In this document: one piece after another, positions 15,179-23,561 of the stretch
Position numbering within the stretch: position 1 is the stretch's first letter
Layout of the letters: each line of letters opens with the position of its first letter
Source: Actinospica sp035493475
GTDB taxonomy: Bacteria > Actinomycetota > Actinomycetes > Streptomycetales > Catenulisporaceae
Length of the DNA stretch: 64,000 bases
Assembly: GCA_035493475.1 (NCBI GenBank)
Contig: DATJIF010000186.1
Coordinates: forward strand, 17,198 to 81,197
Direction: 5' to 3'
Notes under the pieces: model-generated
What the model was told of the DNA's origin: nothing
The model's input: only the letters and a program-made list of their open reading frames with translations
Database searches by the model: none
Translations under genes and position numbers: made by a program

Positions 15179-16636
15179 ATGGCCGACGAGTATCTGGAGT
15201 TCACCACTCCGACCCTGAGCCCGCCGCCGCAGGTCGCGGTGGACGCCGGAGACGAGGGCTACGCGAAGAGCCTGGCGCCGCGGCACGTCGGCATGATCGC
15301 CATCGGCGGCGCGATCGGCACCGGACTGCTGCTCGGCGCGGGCGGGAAACTGCTGGTCGCGGGCCCTGCGCTGGCGCTGTCCTACCTGATCGCGGGCGTC
15401 TTCGCGTACCTGGTCGTGCGCGCGCTCGGCGAACTGACGCTGCATCGGCCGTCCTCCGGATCCTTCGTCAGCTACGCGCGCGAGTTCATGGGGGAGCGCG
15501 GGGCGTACATCGCGGGGTGGATGTACGTGCTCAACTGGTCCACGACCGGGATGGCGGACAGCACGGCCGTCGCGCTCTACATGCACTACTGGGGCGCGTT
15601 CCACGGAGTGCCGCAGTGGCTGCTCGCATTGTGCGCGCTGGTCGTGGTGTTGACGATCAATCTTGTTTCGGTGCGACTCTTCGGTGAAATCGAATTCTGG
15701 TTCGCACTTATCAAGGTCGCGGCAATCATGTCCTTCCTGCTGATCGGCGTCTGGCTGCTCGGCACCGGCCACCAGGTCGGCGGCTCGACCCCCGGGCTCA
15801 GCCTGATCCGGTCGAACGGCGGCTTCTTCGCGCTCGGCGTGCTGCCGGTCTTCTCGGTGCTGCAGAGCGTCGTCTTCGCCTACGCGGGCGTCGAGATGGT
15901 CGGCATCACCGCCGGGGAGACGAAGGAGCCGGCGAAGATCGTGCCGCGCGCCGTGCGCTCGGTGACCTGGCGGATCGGGCTGTTCTACGTGTGCAGCGTG
16001 CTGATGCTCGCGCTGCTGCTGCCCTGGAACAGGTACTCGGCCTCGCAGAGCCCGTTCGTCACGGTGCTGTCGAAGATCGGCGTGCCCGGCATCGGCGGGA
16101 TCATGAACCTCGTCGTGCTGACGGCCGCGATGTCCAGTCTGAACTCCGGGTTCTACAGCACCGGCCGGGTGCTGCGCTCGATGGCGGCGGCCGGTTCCGC
16201 GCCGCGCTTCACCGGCCTGATGAACGCGCGCCACGTGCCCTACGGCGGTATTCTCTTCACCTGCACCTTCGCCACGCTCGGGGTCGGGCTCAACGCCTGG
16301 CTGCCGGGGGAGGCGTTCGACATCGTGGTCAATTTCGCCGCGCTCGGCGTCGTCACCACCTGGATCATGGTCATGCTCTGCCATCTGCTGTTCGTGCGCC
16401 GCACCCGCGCGGCCGAGGGCCCGGACCGGCTGGTTCGGCCGTCCTTCCAGCTCAAGGGCTGGCCGTGGGTCAACCTGGTCACGGTCGCGTTCCTGGTCGC
16501 GGTCGTCGTGGACATGGGCGTGGACGGCGGCACCATCGGCCGCTGGACGGTCGCCGCGATCCCGGTGATCGCGGCGGTCCTCGGCGCCGGATGGGTGCTC
16601 AGCCGCCGTCGCCGGTCCGCGGACGGTGCGCGGTGA
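15179..16636 (+). CDS. Amino-acid permease, AAT family
   Basis: A 485-residue, 12-helix APC-superfamily permease. The family motif GGAIGTGLLLGAGGKL (about residues 40-55) in helix 1, SGSFVSYAREFMGERGAYIAGWMY and the IVPRAVRSVTWRI block match AAT-type transporters such as asparagine, aromatic amino-acid and proline permeases. The ATG at 15179 is preceded by a GGGG ribosome-site-like stretch. The gene ends in a GTGA overlap with the P-type ATPase, so the two are translationally coupled. Exact substrate is not determinable. Confidence 0.85.
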   Translation: MADEYLEFTTPTLSPPPQVAVDAGDEGYAKSLAPRHVGMIAIGGAIGTGLLLGAGGKLLVAGPALALSYLIAGVFAYLVVRALGELTLHRPSSGSFVSYAREFMGERGAYIAGWMYVLNWSTTGMADSTAVALYMHYWGAFHGVPQWLLALCALVVVLTINLVSVRLFGEIEFWFALIKVAAIMSFLLIGVWLLGTGHQVGGSTPGLSLIRSNGGFFALGVLPVFSVLQSVVFAYAGVEMVGITAGETKEPAKIVPRAVRSVTWRIGLFYVCSVLMLALLLPWNRYSASQSPFVTVLSKIGVPGIGGIMNLVVLTAAMSSLNSGFYSTGRVLRSMAAAGSAPRFTGLMNARHVPYGGILFTCTFATLGVGLNAWLPGEAFDIVVNFAALGVVTTWIMVMLCHLLFVRRTRAAEGPDRLVRPSFQLKGWPWVNLVTVAFLVAVVVDMGVDGGTIGRWTVAAIPVIAAVLGAGWVLSRRRRSADGAR

Positions 16637-19008
16637 CGGTGCTCGACGCGGGGCTGACCCGGGCTCAGGTCGCCGAGCGGGTCGCGGCCGGGCGGACCAA
16701 CCACGTCCCGACCCGCTCCAGCCGCTCGCTCTCGGCGATCGTCCGGGCGAACGTCTTCACCTGGTTCAACGGGCTGATCGGCTCGCTGTTCGTGATCATG
16801 CTGGTCGTCGGGCCGATCCAGGACTCGCTGTTCGGCTTCGTGATCATCTTCAACGCGCTGATCGGCATCGTGCAGGAGTGGCGGGCCAAGCGCACGCTCG
16901 ACTCGCTCGCCATCGTCGGCGAGGCCAGACCGCGGGTGCGCCGGGACGGTGCCGAGGAGAGCGTGCAGACCGGCGACCTCGTCGTGGACGACGTCGTGCT
17001 GCTGGCGCCCGGCGAGAAGATCCCGGTGGACGGCACGGTCCTGGAATCGACCGTGCTGGAGGTGGACGAGTCGCTGCTCACCGGCGAGGCCGACCCGGTG
17101 CGCAAGGAGGTCGGCGACGAGGTGCTGTCCGGCTCGTTCGTCGTCGCCGGTCAGGGTGCGATGCGCGCGGAGCGGGTCGGCGCCGAGTCGCACGCCGCGA
17201 AGCTCGCCGCCGAGGCGCAGGAGTTCACGCTCGTGCGCTCCGAGCTGCGTGACGGCATCGCGCAGATCATCAAGTATCTGACGTACCTGCTGGTGCCCGC
17301 CGGAATCCTGCAGATCATCGTGCAGACGGCGATCGCGGGCGGCATCCGCAACGGCATCAGCCGCACGATCGCCGGGATCGTGCCGATGGTGCCCGAAGGT
17401 CTGGTGCTGCTCACATCCGTGGCCTTCGCGGTCGGCGTCGTGCGGCTCGGGCGGCGCAACTGCCTCGTGCAGGAACTGCCCGCGATCGAGGGCCTGGCAC
17501 GCGTGGACACCGTTTGCCTCGACAAGACCGGCACGCTCACCGAGGGCGGCATGCGGCTCGCCGGAGTCGAGATCCTCGCCGCGGACGTCACGGAGGCTCA
17601 GGTCCGGGAAGTCCTCGGGGCGCTCGGCGCGCTGGAGGAGCGGCCCAACGCGACCATGTCGGCGGTCATCGAGGCCTGTCCCGCGCCGGAGACCGCGTGG
17701 ACCGTGCAGACCGTCGCCGCCTTCTCCTCCGCGCGCAAGTGGAGCGGCGCGACGTTCGCCGACGGACGTGGCACGTGGCTGATCGGCGCGCCGGACATCC
17801 TCGGCGCCGGCACCGACGCGGCGGACCGTGCCGAGGACGTCGGGGCCAGCGGCCTGCGCGTTCTGCTGCTGGCGAACTCGCCGAAGGAACTTTCTGCCGA
17901 CGGCGCCAACTCCACCGCCGACATGGATCCGCGGCCGTACGCGCTCGTGATGCTGGAGCAGCGGATCCGCGAGGACGCCGCGCCGACGCTCGCGTACTTC
18001 GGACGGCAGAGCGTGAATCTCAAGGTGATCTCCGGCGACAACGCGGTCTCGGTCGGCGCCGTCGCCCAGACACTCGGCCTGGCCGGCGCCGAACATCCCG
18101 TGGACGCGCGTGATCTGCCGGACGACTTCGAGGAGCAGATCGAGGAGAACTCGGTCTTCGGCCGGGTGACGCCGCGTCAGAAGCAGCAGATGGTCGTCGC
18201 CTTGCAGAGCCGCGGGCACACCGTCGCGATGACCGGCGACGGCGTGAACGACGTGCTCGCGCTCAAGAACGCGGACATCGGCATCGCGATGGGCTCCGGT
18301 TCCGGGGCGGCCCGAGCCGTCGCGCAGATCGTGCTGCTCGACGAACGCTTCGCCACGCTGCCGTCCGTGGTCGCGGAGGGCCGCCGCGTCGTCGGGAACA
18401 TCGAGCGGGTCTCGAACCTGTTCCTGGTGAAGTCCTTCGAGTCGTTCCTGCTCGTCGTGCTCACCGGCATCGGCCGGCTGCCGTACCCGTTCCTGCCGCG
18501 GCACTCCACGCTCATCGGCGCGCTCACGATCGGCACGCCCTCGTTCTTCCTCGCCCTCGCGCCGAACCTCTCGCGCGCCCGGACCGGCTTCGTCAAGCGC
18601 GTGCTCACGTTCGCGATCCCGGCCGGGCTGGTCAACGGCGTGGCCGCGTTCTTGTCCTATTACCTCGCCCGGCTGGCCCCCGGCGCGACGCTGCCGACCG
18701 AACAGACCTCCGCGATGATCACACTGTTCACGGCCAGCCTCGCGGTGCTGCTGCTCGTCGCGCGGCCGCTGGTGTGGTGGAAATCGCTGCTGGTCGGCAC
18801 GATGGCCGGATTGTTCGTGCTGGTCATGGTGCTGCCGTTCGGGCGGCGGGTCTTCCAGCTGCAGTTCGGCGCGTGGCAGCAGACGGTGCTCTCGTTCGGC
18901 GTCGCGGCGGTGGCGGCCGTCGTGCTGGAGATCCTCTGGCGCTGGGCCCGCGCGCGGGACGTGGAGACCACACGCACGGCGGAGTCTACCGCCGAAGCTG
19001 ACGGGTAA
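16633..19008 (+). CDS. ctpE: CtpE-like cation-transporting P-type ATPase
   Basis: A 791-residue P-type ATPase. The A-domain TGE appears in LLTGEADPVRKE, the M4 motif is PEGL (IVPMVPEGLVLLT), the phosphorylation site is DKTGTLTEGGM, and the hinge is TGDGVNDVLALK. The PEGL form and the flanking GRRNCLVQELPAIEGLARVD block match mycobacterial CtpE, reported as a calcium-uptake ATPase; no heavy-metal-binding N-terminal domain or CPx motif is present. About ten transmembrane helices, four of them C-terminal. The GTG start overlaps the permease stop by 4 bp, so its translation depends on the permease. The ion is inferred from similarity only. Confidence 0.8.
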   Translation: MTVLDAGLTRAQVAERVAAGRTNHVPTRSSRSLSAIVRANVFTWFNGLIGSLFVIMLVVGPIQDSLFGFVIIFNALIGIVQEWRAKRTLDSLAIVGEARPRVRRDGAEESVQTGDLVVDDVVLLAPGEKIPVDGTVLESTVLEVDESLLTGEADPVRKEVGDEVLSGSFVVAGQGAMRAERVGAESHAAKLAAEAQEFTLVRSELRDGIAQIIKYLTYLLVPAGILQIIVQTAIAGGIRNGISRTIAGIVPMVPEGLVLLTSVAFAVGVVRLGRRNCLVQELPAIEGLARVDTVCLDKTGTLTEGGMRLAGVEILAADVTEAQVREVLGALGALEERPNATMSAVIEACPAPETAWTVQTVAAFSSARKWSGATFADGRGTWLIGAPDILGAGTDAADRAEDVGASGLRVLLLANSPKELSADGANSTADMDPRPYALVMLEQRIREDAAPTLAYFGRQSVNLKVISGDNAVSVGAVAQTLGLAGAEHPVDARDLPDDFEEQIEENSVFGRVTPRQKQQMVVALQSRGHTVAMTGDGVNDVLALKNADIGIAMGSGSGAARAVAQIVLLDERFATLPSVVAEGRRVVGNIERVSNLFLVKSFESFLLVVLTGIGRLPYPFLPRHSTLIGALTIGTPSFFLALAPNLSRARTGFVKRVLTFAIPAGLVNGVAAFLSYYLARLAPGATLPTEQTSAMITLFTASLAVLLLVARPLVWWKSLLVGTMAGLFVLVMVLPFGRRVFQLQFGAWQQTVLSFGVAAVAAVVLEILWRWARARDVETTRTAESTAEADG

Positions 19009-19018
19009 TCAGGTACGC

Positions 19019-19891
19019 GTGAATGTGCTGCCACTGCTGTGCGCCAAGCTCTTCGCCCCGATCACGGCCCTGAGCACGGCGCTCGCGACCGTCGCCGGAC
19101 TGCCCGCCGGGCCCGACGTACAGCTGCGCGCCGCGGCCCCGCCGCCGCCCGCCGTGCTCACCGGCCACGGCCCGACCCATCCGGCGACCGGCCGCCTGTT
19201 CCCCGGCGCCCCGCAGTTCGGCGCGCTGGTGTACCAGAACCCGAACGGCATGCCCGGCCCGCAGCTGTGCTCCGCCGTCGCCGTCGACTCGCCCGCCGGA
19301 GACCTGATCGCGACCGCCGCGCACTGCGTGGCCGGCACCACCCTCGGCATCGGCGGCCCGCTCTCGATCGCGTACGTGCCCGGATACCAGGCGGGCCGCG
19401 CGCCGTACGGGCTCTGGTATCCGACCCGCGTCACCGTGGCGCCGCAGTGGACCGCGACGCACGATCCGGACTACGACCTGGCCTTCCTCAACGTCGCGAG
19501 CCCGCGGTCCGCCGTGCCGCTGGAGCAGGTCACCGGCGCCGAACACGTCGGCGGAACCGTCTCGCCCGGCACCCTCGGCGTGCTGCTCGGCTACCCCTAC
19601 AACTCCGGTCAACCGGTCGGCTGCCGCGCCAGGATCGGCCGCGAGTCCGCCACGCAGCTTCGCTTCGACTGCGGCGACTTCCCGAGCGGCACCAGCGGCG
19701 GCCCGCTGCTCACCGGCGTGGACCCGCACACCGGCATCGGCACGCTCGCCGGGGTCATCGGCGGCTACCAACTCGGCGGCGTCCGCGACGACATCTCCTA
19801 CGCCGCCTCGCTGCGCCCGCCGCTGCTCGCCCTCTACCTGGAGGCGACGGACCCGGTCGCGCGGCCGCTGCTGCTCAACGACCTGCTGTAA
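19019..19891 (+). CDS. Secreted trypsin-like serine protease
   Basis: A 290-residue protein with an N-terminal signal-peptide-like segment (about 1-28) followed by an Ala/Pro linker. The catalytic triad of a chymotrypsin-fold (S1-like) protease is visible: His in ATAAHC, Asp in DYDLAFL and Ser in SGTSGGP. Two Cys after the signal region (LCS and AHC) may form the disulphide bracketing the His. It begins at a GTG 10 bp after the ATPase gene, with AGGT 4 bp upstream, so it may be part of the same transcript. Likely acts outside the cell; substrate unknown. Confidence 0.8.
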   Translation: MNVLPLLCAKLFAPITALSTALATVAGLPAGPDVQLRAAAPPPPAVLTGHGPTHPATGRLFPGAPQFGALVYQNPNGMPGPQLCSAVAVDSPAGDLIATAAHCVAGTTLGIGGPLSIAYVPGYQAGRAPYGLWYPTRVTVAPQWTATHDPDYDLAFLNVASPRSAVPLEQVTGAEHVGGTVSPGTLGVLLGYPYNSGQPVGCRARIGRESATQLRFDCGDFPSGTSGGPLLTGVDPHTGIGTLAGVIGGYQLGGVRDDISYAASLRPPLLALYLEATDPVARPLLLNDLL

Positions 19892-19993
19892 CGGCTCATG
19901 AGTGCCGTGTTACGGTGTTCTGCCACGGTATCGTTTCGTACTCAGTCTTCGGGTACGCAGAGGGAGTCTCGCGGCCTCCCGCGAAAGGACGTC

Positions 19994-20665
19994 GTGAAGC
20001 TCCTGCTCACCTCCGGCGGCACCAACAACGCGAGCATCCTCGACGCGCTGACGGATCTGCTGGACAAGCCGATCGAGGAGTCCACCGCGCTGTGCATCCC
20101 GACGGCGCAGCACGGCCACCCCATGTGCGACCCGGGTACGCTCTGGCGCTTCGTCGCCGGCAGGGACTCCGACACCCACATGTGCGCGCTGCCCTGGAAG
20201 TCGCTGGGAGTGCTCGAACTCACCGCCCTGCCCACCATGGACAAGGACCGGTGGCTGCCGTGGGTGCGCGAAGCCGACGCCCTGCTCGTGGACGGCGGCG
20301 AGGCGACGTACCTGGCCCACTGGATGCGGGAGACGGGGCTGGCGGAACTGCTGCCCTCGCTCTCCGACACGGTCTGGGTGGGCGTGAGCGCCGGAAGCAT
20401 GGTGCTGACTCCCCGCATCGGCCGCAAGTTCGTGGAGTGGGCGTCGGATGGGGACGACGGCGCGCTCGGAGTCGTCGACTTCTCGATCTTCCCGCACCTG
20501 GACGCCTGGCCGGACAACAGCATGGCCGAGGCGGAGAACTGGGCCGCCGGTATCGACGGTCCGGCGTACGCCATCGACGAGCAGACGGCGATCAAGGTCG
20601 TCGACGGCAAGGTCGAGATCGTCTCAGAAGGGAACTGGCGGCTGTTCACCCCGGCCGCCGTCTGA
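19994..20665 (+). CDS. Peptidase S51 family (dipeptidase E-like)
   Basis: A 223-residue cytosolic protein. The nucleophile elbow is GVSAGSM (about residue 133) and the His is in FPHLDAW (about 162), as in peptidase E, which cleaves Asp-X dipeptides; cyanophycinases share the fold. LLVDGGEATYL precedes the elbow as in the family. The GTG at 19994 is chosen because AAAGGA lies 4 bp upstream and the product then starts with the expected strand KLLLTSGG. The 102 bp before it contain no evident hairpin, so it could be read through from the protease gene. Confidence 0.8.
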   Translation: MKLLLTSGGTNNASILDALTDLLDKPIEESTALCIPTAQHGHPMCDPGTLWRFVAGRDSDTHMCALPWKSLGVLELTALPTMDKDRWLPWVREADALLVDGGEATYLAHWMRETGLAELLPSLSDTVWVGVSAGSMVLTPRIGRKFVEWASDGDDGALGVVDFSIFPHLDAWPDNSMAEAENWAAGIDGPAYAIDEQTAIKVVDGKVEIVSEGNWRLFTPAAV

Positions 20666-20699
20666 TGGGTCCGGCGGCCCTCGATTTCGTCTCCGCTCT

Positions 20700-21242
20700 C
20701 TAGCCGTATGTCGGGTGCTGCGGCCAGCCGGCCGGCGAGTCCTCCCAGTCCTCCTGGCGGCCGTACACGGCGAAGTCCTTGATGTTGTTGGTGAACATGA
20801 AGCCGCAGTCGTCGCCGAACGAGGTGCCGCGCGAGGACACGAACGGCATTGTCCAGCCGCGCTCCGGCTTGGCCGCCTCGATCTGGGCCAGCGGCATGTC
20901 CGACACGTTCGCCCAGCTGATGCCGAGGTCGGCCAGGTGGCGCAGGGCCGGCGCGGTCACGTTGTCGGTGAACGCCGAGCAGCCCCGGCAGACGCGGTCC
21001 GGGCCGACGTCCATGAACTGGTAGACGGCCAGCTGGTCGCGGCCCTCGAACAGGTCCAGCAGCGTCCGGGGACCGCCGGGCGCGTCGAACGAGTACTCGC
21101 CGAAGCGGACCATCGGCAGGCGCCGCCGCCGGGCCGCGATCGCGATCGCGTCGAGCGTGCGGGTCGCCTCCTTCTCGGCGCGCAGTAGCTCCTCGCGCTC
21201 CGCCTCCCACTCCTTCGCGCTGACCACCCGGGGTGTCTCCAT
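20700..21242 (-). CDS. DUF899 family thioredoxin-like protein
   Basis: A 180-residue protein of the DUF899 family, a thioredoxin-fold group. The start METPRVVSAKEWEAEREELL is the typical DUF899 opening. LLDLFEGRDQLAVYQFM is the thioredoxin-like strand, followed by CRGCSAF, a CxxC redox-type motif. It is shorter than many DUF899 proteins (about 230-250 residues), and the C-terminus after FAVYGRQEDWED looks like a short natural end. An ATG at 21254 directly after GAGGGG is an alternative start, four residues longer. Redox function is inferred from the fold and the CxxC. Confidence 0.75.
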   Translation of the reverse strand: METPRVVSAKEWEAEREELLRAEKEATRTLDAIAIAARRRRLPMVRFGEYSFDAPGGPRTLLDLFEGRDQLAVYQFMDVGPDRVCRGCSAFTDNVTAPALRHLADLGISWANVSDMPLAQIEAAKPERGWTMPFVSSRGTSFGDDCGFMFTNNIKDFAVYGRQEDWEDSPAGWPQHPTYG

Positions 21243-21316
21243 GCCCGCACTCATCCCCTCACTCGCCGGCCTTCCCAGCTGCATTGATACGCAGAGTCCC
21301 TATACCCGGCGATTCG

Positions 21317-21340
21317 TCACGATGCCACGATGTCACGATG
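21317..21340. repeat. Three tandem 8-bp repeats
   Basis: TCACGATG, CCACGATG, TCACGATG in direct succession, followed by TCACGG. They lie at the start of a possible gene remnant. Confidence 0.6.
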
Positions 21341-21537
21341 TCACGGACGCGGCCGCCGCGGCGGTCCGGCTCAACGGGCACGTCGTCGAACTCGACATCA
21401 CGCTGCGGCCCAGCAGTATCTTCGACCCGCCCATGCTGTTCGCGCTGCCCGAGCTCGACTGCCGCGAGGACCAGCGCGTGATGGGCGGCGCCTGCCAGCC
21501 GCGGCGACCGTGGGGATCGCGCGGCTCAGCCGAGCTC
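21322..21537 (+). pseudogene. Possible coding remnant between DUF899 and sigma-factor genes
   Basis: An open frame starting ATGCCACGATG reads MPRCHDVTDAAAAAVRLNG, then VVELDITLRPSSIFDPPMLF and ALPELDCRED. Codon third positions are almost all G or C in this frame up to about 21500, as in the real genes around. The frame then runs antisense into the sigma-factor gene without a stop of its own. I do not recognise the protein. It may be a fragment of a decayed gene truncated by rearrangement, or chance. The rest of the 283-bp gap holds only the tandem 8-bp repeats. Confidence 0.35.
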
Positions 21538-22749
21538 AGCGATCCGGCCGAGCGGGAACTCCCGCTCCACCTCGTTCTCGGTGAACAGCAGCGCCTCCGC
21601 GTACGCGGACCGCGCCTGCCCGGCCCGCCCGAGCCGGCGCAGCAGATCGGCCCGCGCGACGCCGAGGTACGGATACGCGGCCAGCGCCGGCTCGTCCGCC
21701 AGCTCGTCCAGCGCCGCGAGCCCCGCGTCGGGCCCGTGCGCGAACCCGAGCGCCACGGCCCGATTGAGCGCGGCGACCGGTGTCGGCCGACGGAGCATCA
21801 GCAGGTCGTAGAGCCCGACGATCTCCGGCCAGTCGGTGTCCTGCCAGGACGGCGCCTCCCCGTGTACGGCGGCGATCGCGGCCCGCAGCGCGAACGGCCC
21901 CGGCGGACGGCCGCGCAGCGCGGCGCGCACCAGCACCTGACCCTCGGCGATCAGGTCCTTGTCCCACAGCGTCCGGTCCTGGTCGGCCAGCAGCACGGGC
22001 CGTCCCGCGCCGTCGATCCGGGCCGCGCGGCGTGCGTCGGTCAGCAGGATCAGCCCGAGCAGCCCGGCCACCTCCGGATCGCCCGGCAGCAGGAACCTGA
22101 GCATCCGGGCCAGCACGGCGGCGTGCTCGACGAGGTCCGCGAGCACCAGTTCGGGCCCGCTCGGCGCCGTGTGCCCGGTGGTGAACAGCAGATCCACCAC
22201 GGTCAGCACGGCGTCGATCCGCTCCGGCAGCTCCTCGGCGTCCGGCACGCGGTACGGGATCCCGGCCGCGGCGATCTTCTTCTTCGCGCGGGTGATCCGG
22301 GCCGCCATCGTCGCCTCGCCGACCAGGAACGCGCGGGCGATCTGCGCCGTCGTCAGCCCGCAGACCAGCCGCAGCGTCAGCGCGACCTGCGCGGGCAGCG
22401 CGAGCGCCGGGTGGCAGCAGGTGAAGATCAGCCGCAGCCGTTCGTCCTCGACGTCGCCGTCCTCGCCGGGACCGGCCACGGCCTCCTCGTCGACGAGCAG
22501 CGGCAGGCTCCGCCGCTCCAGCGCGGCCCGCCGAATCAGGTCCACCGCCCGGTTCCGCGCCGTCGTGGTCAGCCACGCGGCCGGCCGGTCCGGCACCCCG
22601 CCCTCGGCCCACGCGACCAGGGCCCTGGCGTACGCGTCCTGCACGCACTCCTCGGCCAGGTCCAGGTCCCGGGTCACGCGGACGGTCGAGGCCAGCACGA
22701 ACGCCCACTGCTCGCGGTGCGCGTCCGCGACGGCCTCGACGACGTCCAC
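21526..22749 (-). CDS. ECF42-type RNA polymerase sigma factor
   Basis: A 407-residue sigma factor. Residues about 10-75 are region 2 (DLDLAEECVQDAYARAL), about 105-160 region 4 (ALTLRLVCGLTTAQIARAFLV), and about 175-407 a long C-terminal helical extension (DUF6596-like, with TPVAALNRAVALGFAHGP), the hallmark of the ECF42 group. The LIFTCCHPAL block is also typical. The group has no anti-sigma factor; it is paired with YCII-domain proteins, and here a YCII gene lies 4 bp upstream in the same operon. The GTG start at 22749 follows from that spacing. The signal it senses is unknown. Confidence 0.88.
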   Translation of the reverse strand: MDVVEAVADAHREQWAFVLASTVRVTRDLDLAEECVQDAYARALVAWAEGGVPDRPAAWLTTTARNRAVDLIRRAALERRSLPLLVDEEAVAGPGEDGDVEDERLRLIFTCCHPALALPAQVALTLRLVCGLTTAQIARAFLVGEATMAARITRAKKKIAAAGIPYRVPDAEELPERIDAVLTVVDLLFTTGHTAPSGPELVLADLVEHAAVLARMLRFLLPGDPEVAGLLGLILLTDARRAARIDGAGRPVLLADQDRTLWDKDLIAEGQVLVRAALRGRPPGPFALRAAIAAVHGEAPSWQDTDWPEIVGLYDLLMLRRPTPVAALNRAVALGFAHGPDAGLAALDELADEPALAAYPYLGVARADLLRRLGRAGQARSAYAEALLFTENEVEREFPLGRIAELG

Positions 22750-22753
22750 TGGA

Positions 22754-23113
22754 TTAACCCGCGTCGTAGAGCGGGCGGACCTCGACGGCCGCGTCGCCGG
22801 TCTCGCCGTAGTACGGGAGCTTGCGGGCCGCCGTGAGCGCCGCGTCCAGGTCGGGCACCTCGATGACGTAGAAGCCGCCGAGCGCCTCCTTCGTCTCCGC
22901 GTACGGACCGTCGGTCACCACGAAGCCGCCGTGCCCGTCCTCGCGCACGGTCGTCGAGGTCGCGGTGGGCTTGAGGTGCGCGCTGTAGAGCAGGGCGTCC
23001 TTGTATTCGGCCTGCCAGCGCTCGTGCCCCTCGTCGCGGGCGCGGACCGTCGCCTCGTCGGCCGTCTCGTCGAAGGCCTCGTTGTCGTGGATGAGCAGCA
23101 GGTAGCGAGCCAT
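22754..23113 (-). CDS. YciI/DGPF-domain protein, partner of the ECF42 sigma factor
   Basis: A 119-residue protein with the YCII-related fold. The diagnostic segment VTDGPYAETKEALGGFYVIE (about 65-84) carries the DGP(F/Y) signature, followed by DAALTAARKLP and a C-terminal VEVRPL strand. AGGA 8 bp before the ATG at 23113 supports this start; a GTG one codon earlier is possible. It is cotranscribed with the sigma factor downstream. DGPF proteins are linked to ECF42 sigma factors across actinobacteria, but their chemical role is not settled. Confidence 0.85.
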   Translation of the reverse strand: MARYLLLIHDNEAFDETADEATVRARDEGHERWQAEYKDALLYSAHLKPTATSTTVREDGHGGFVVTDGPYAETKEALGGFYVIEVPDLDAALTAARKLPYYGETGDAAVEVRPLYDAG

Positions 23114-23239
23114 CACGGTGATCCTCTCGGGTCTGTCGGTGTGTTTCTACCATTCCGACGATCGAGGCATCCCCGGAATCGACAGCCGCGCCGCCGCCGT
23201 TCCGCGAGTTCAGAGCGCCGACACGCGGGCGAGCCGAAA

Positions 23240-23477
23240 GAGCGCGCCGAGCAGCGTGTCGATCAGCACGCCGACCGGGCTCGCCGCCTCGACCTGTCCG
23301 TGGTCATCCCCTTCGCCGACGGGCACCGGCTCCGGCTGTCGAGCCTGGCCGCCGGTCCGTTCCGCCACACCGCACGCACGCCGACAGCTACCTGCGGACC
23401 CGATCGTGGAGACCGCCGAGCAGGTCCGAGCCCGCGTCGAGGGCACCGCGCTGGCCGCCGGGCTGCTCGGCGCCTGA
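23240..23477 (+). pseudogene. Probable frameshifted gene remnant
   Basis: From about 23240 one frame reads LDLSVVIPFADGHRLRLSSL and AAGPFRHTA with strongly GC-biased third positions. Near 23375-23395 the bias moves to another frame that reads PADPIVETAEQVRARVEGTA and ends with a TGA at 23475-23477. Together these look like the C-terminal part of one protein broken by a frameshift, without an identifiable start. The family is not recognised. Confidence 0.35.
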
Positions 23478-23501
23478 GCCCGTCCCGTCCCCGGCAGCCG
23501 T

Positions 23502-23516
23502 CATCACCCGGATGAC
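23502..23516. terminator. Small inverted repeat before the sortase gene
   Basis: GTCATC (23500-23505) and GATGAC (23511-23516) form a 6-bp stem with a short ACCCG loop, just upstream of the sortase promoter region. It could terminate the decayed upstream region or be an operator. Confidence 0.3.
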
Positions 23517-23561
23517 GGCCGCTTTCCCATAGTCGTGCCGCGCCCGGGGTAGGGCGCAGCC

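Larger units (their letters stand above)
23114..23561. other. 448-bp gap with a degraded coding region
   Basis: No intact gene is visible between the YCII gene and the sortase. The part near 23115-23160 holds the YCII promoter side; 23240-23477 shows coding-like composition in changing frames (see the pseudogene entry). The rest (23478-23561) is a short spacer with the inverted GTCATC/GATGAC around 23499-23516. Confidence 0.5.

Noticed and set aside
7504..15207. A very long open reading frame on the minus strand (over 2500 codons)
   Set aside because: It runs antisense or out of frame through several well-supported genes and lacks recognisable domains; such frames arise because stop codons are rare in GC-rich DNA.
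12273..19008. Two permeases and the ATPase as one nutrient-uptake operon
   Set aside because: The 12273 permease is on the opposite strand and divergent from the 15179 permease, so they are separate transcripts.
21537..22836. Continuation of the 21322 open frame through the sigma-factor gene
   Set aside because: The antisense sigma factor has complete region 2 and 4 motifs, so coding on the plus strand here is a shadow; only the first part was kept as a possible remnant.
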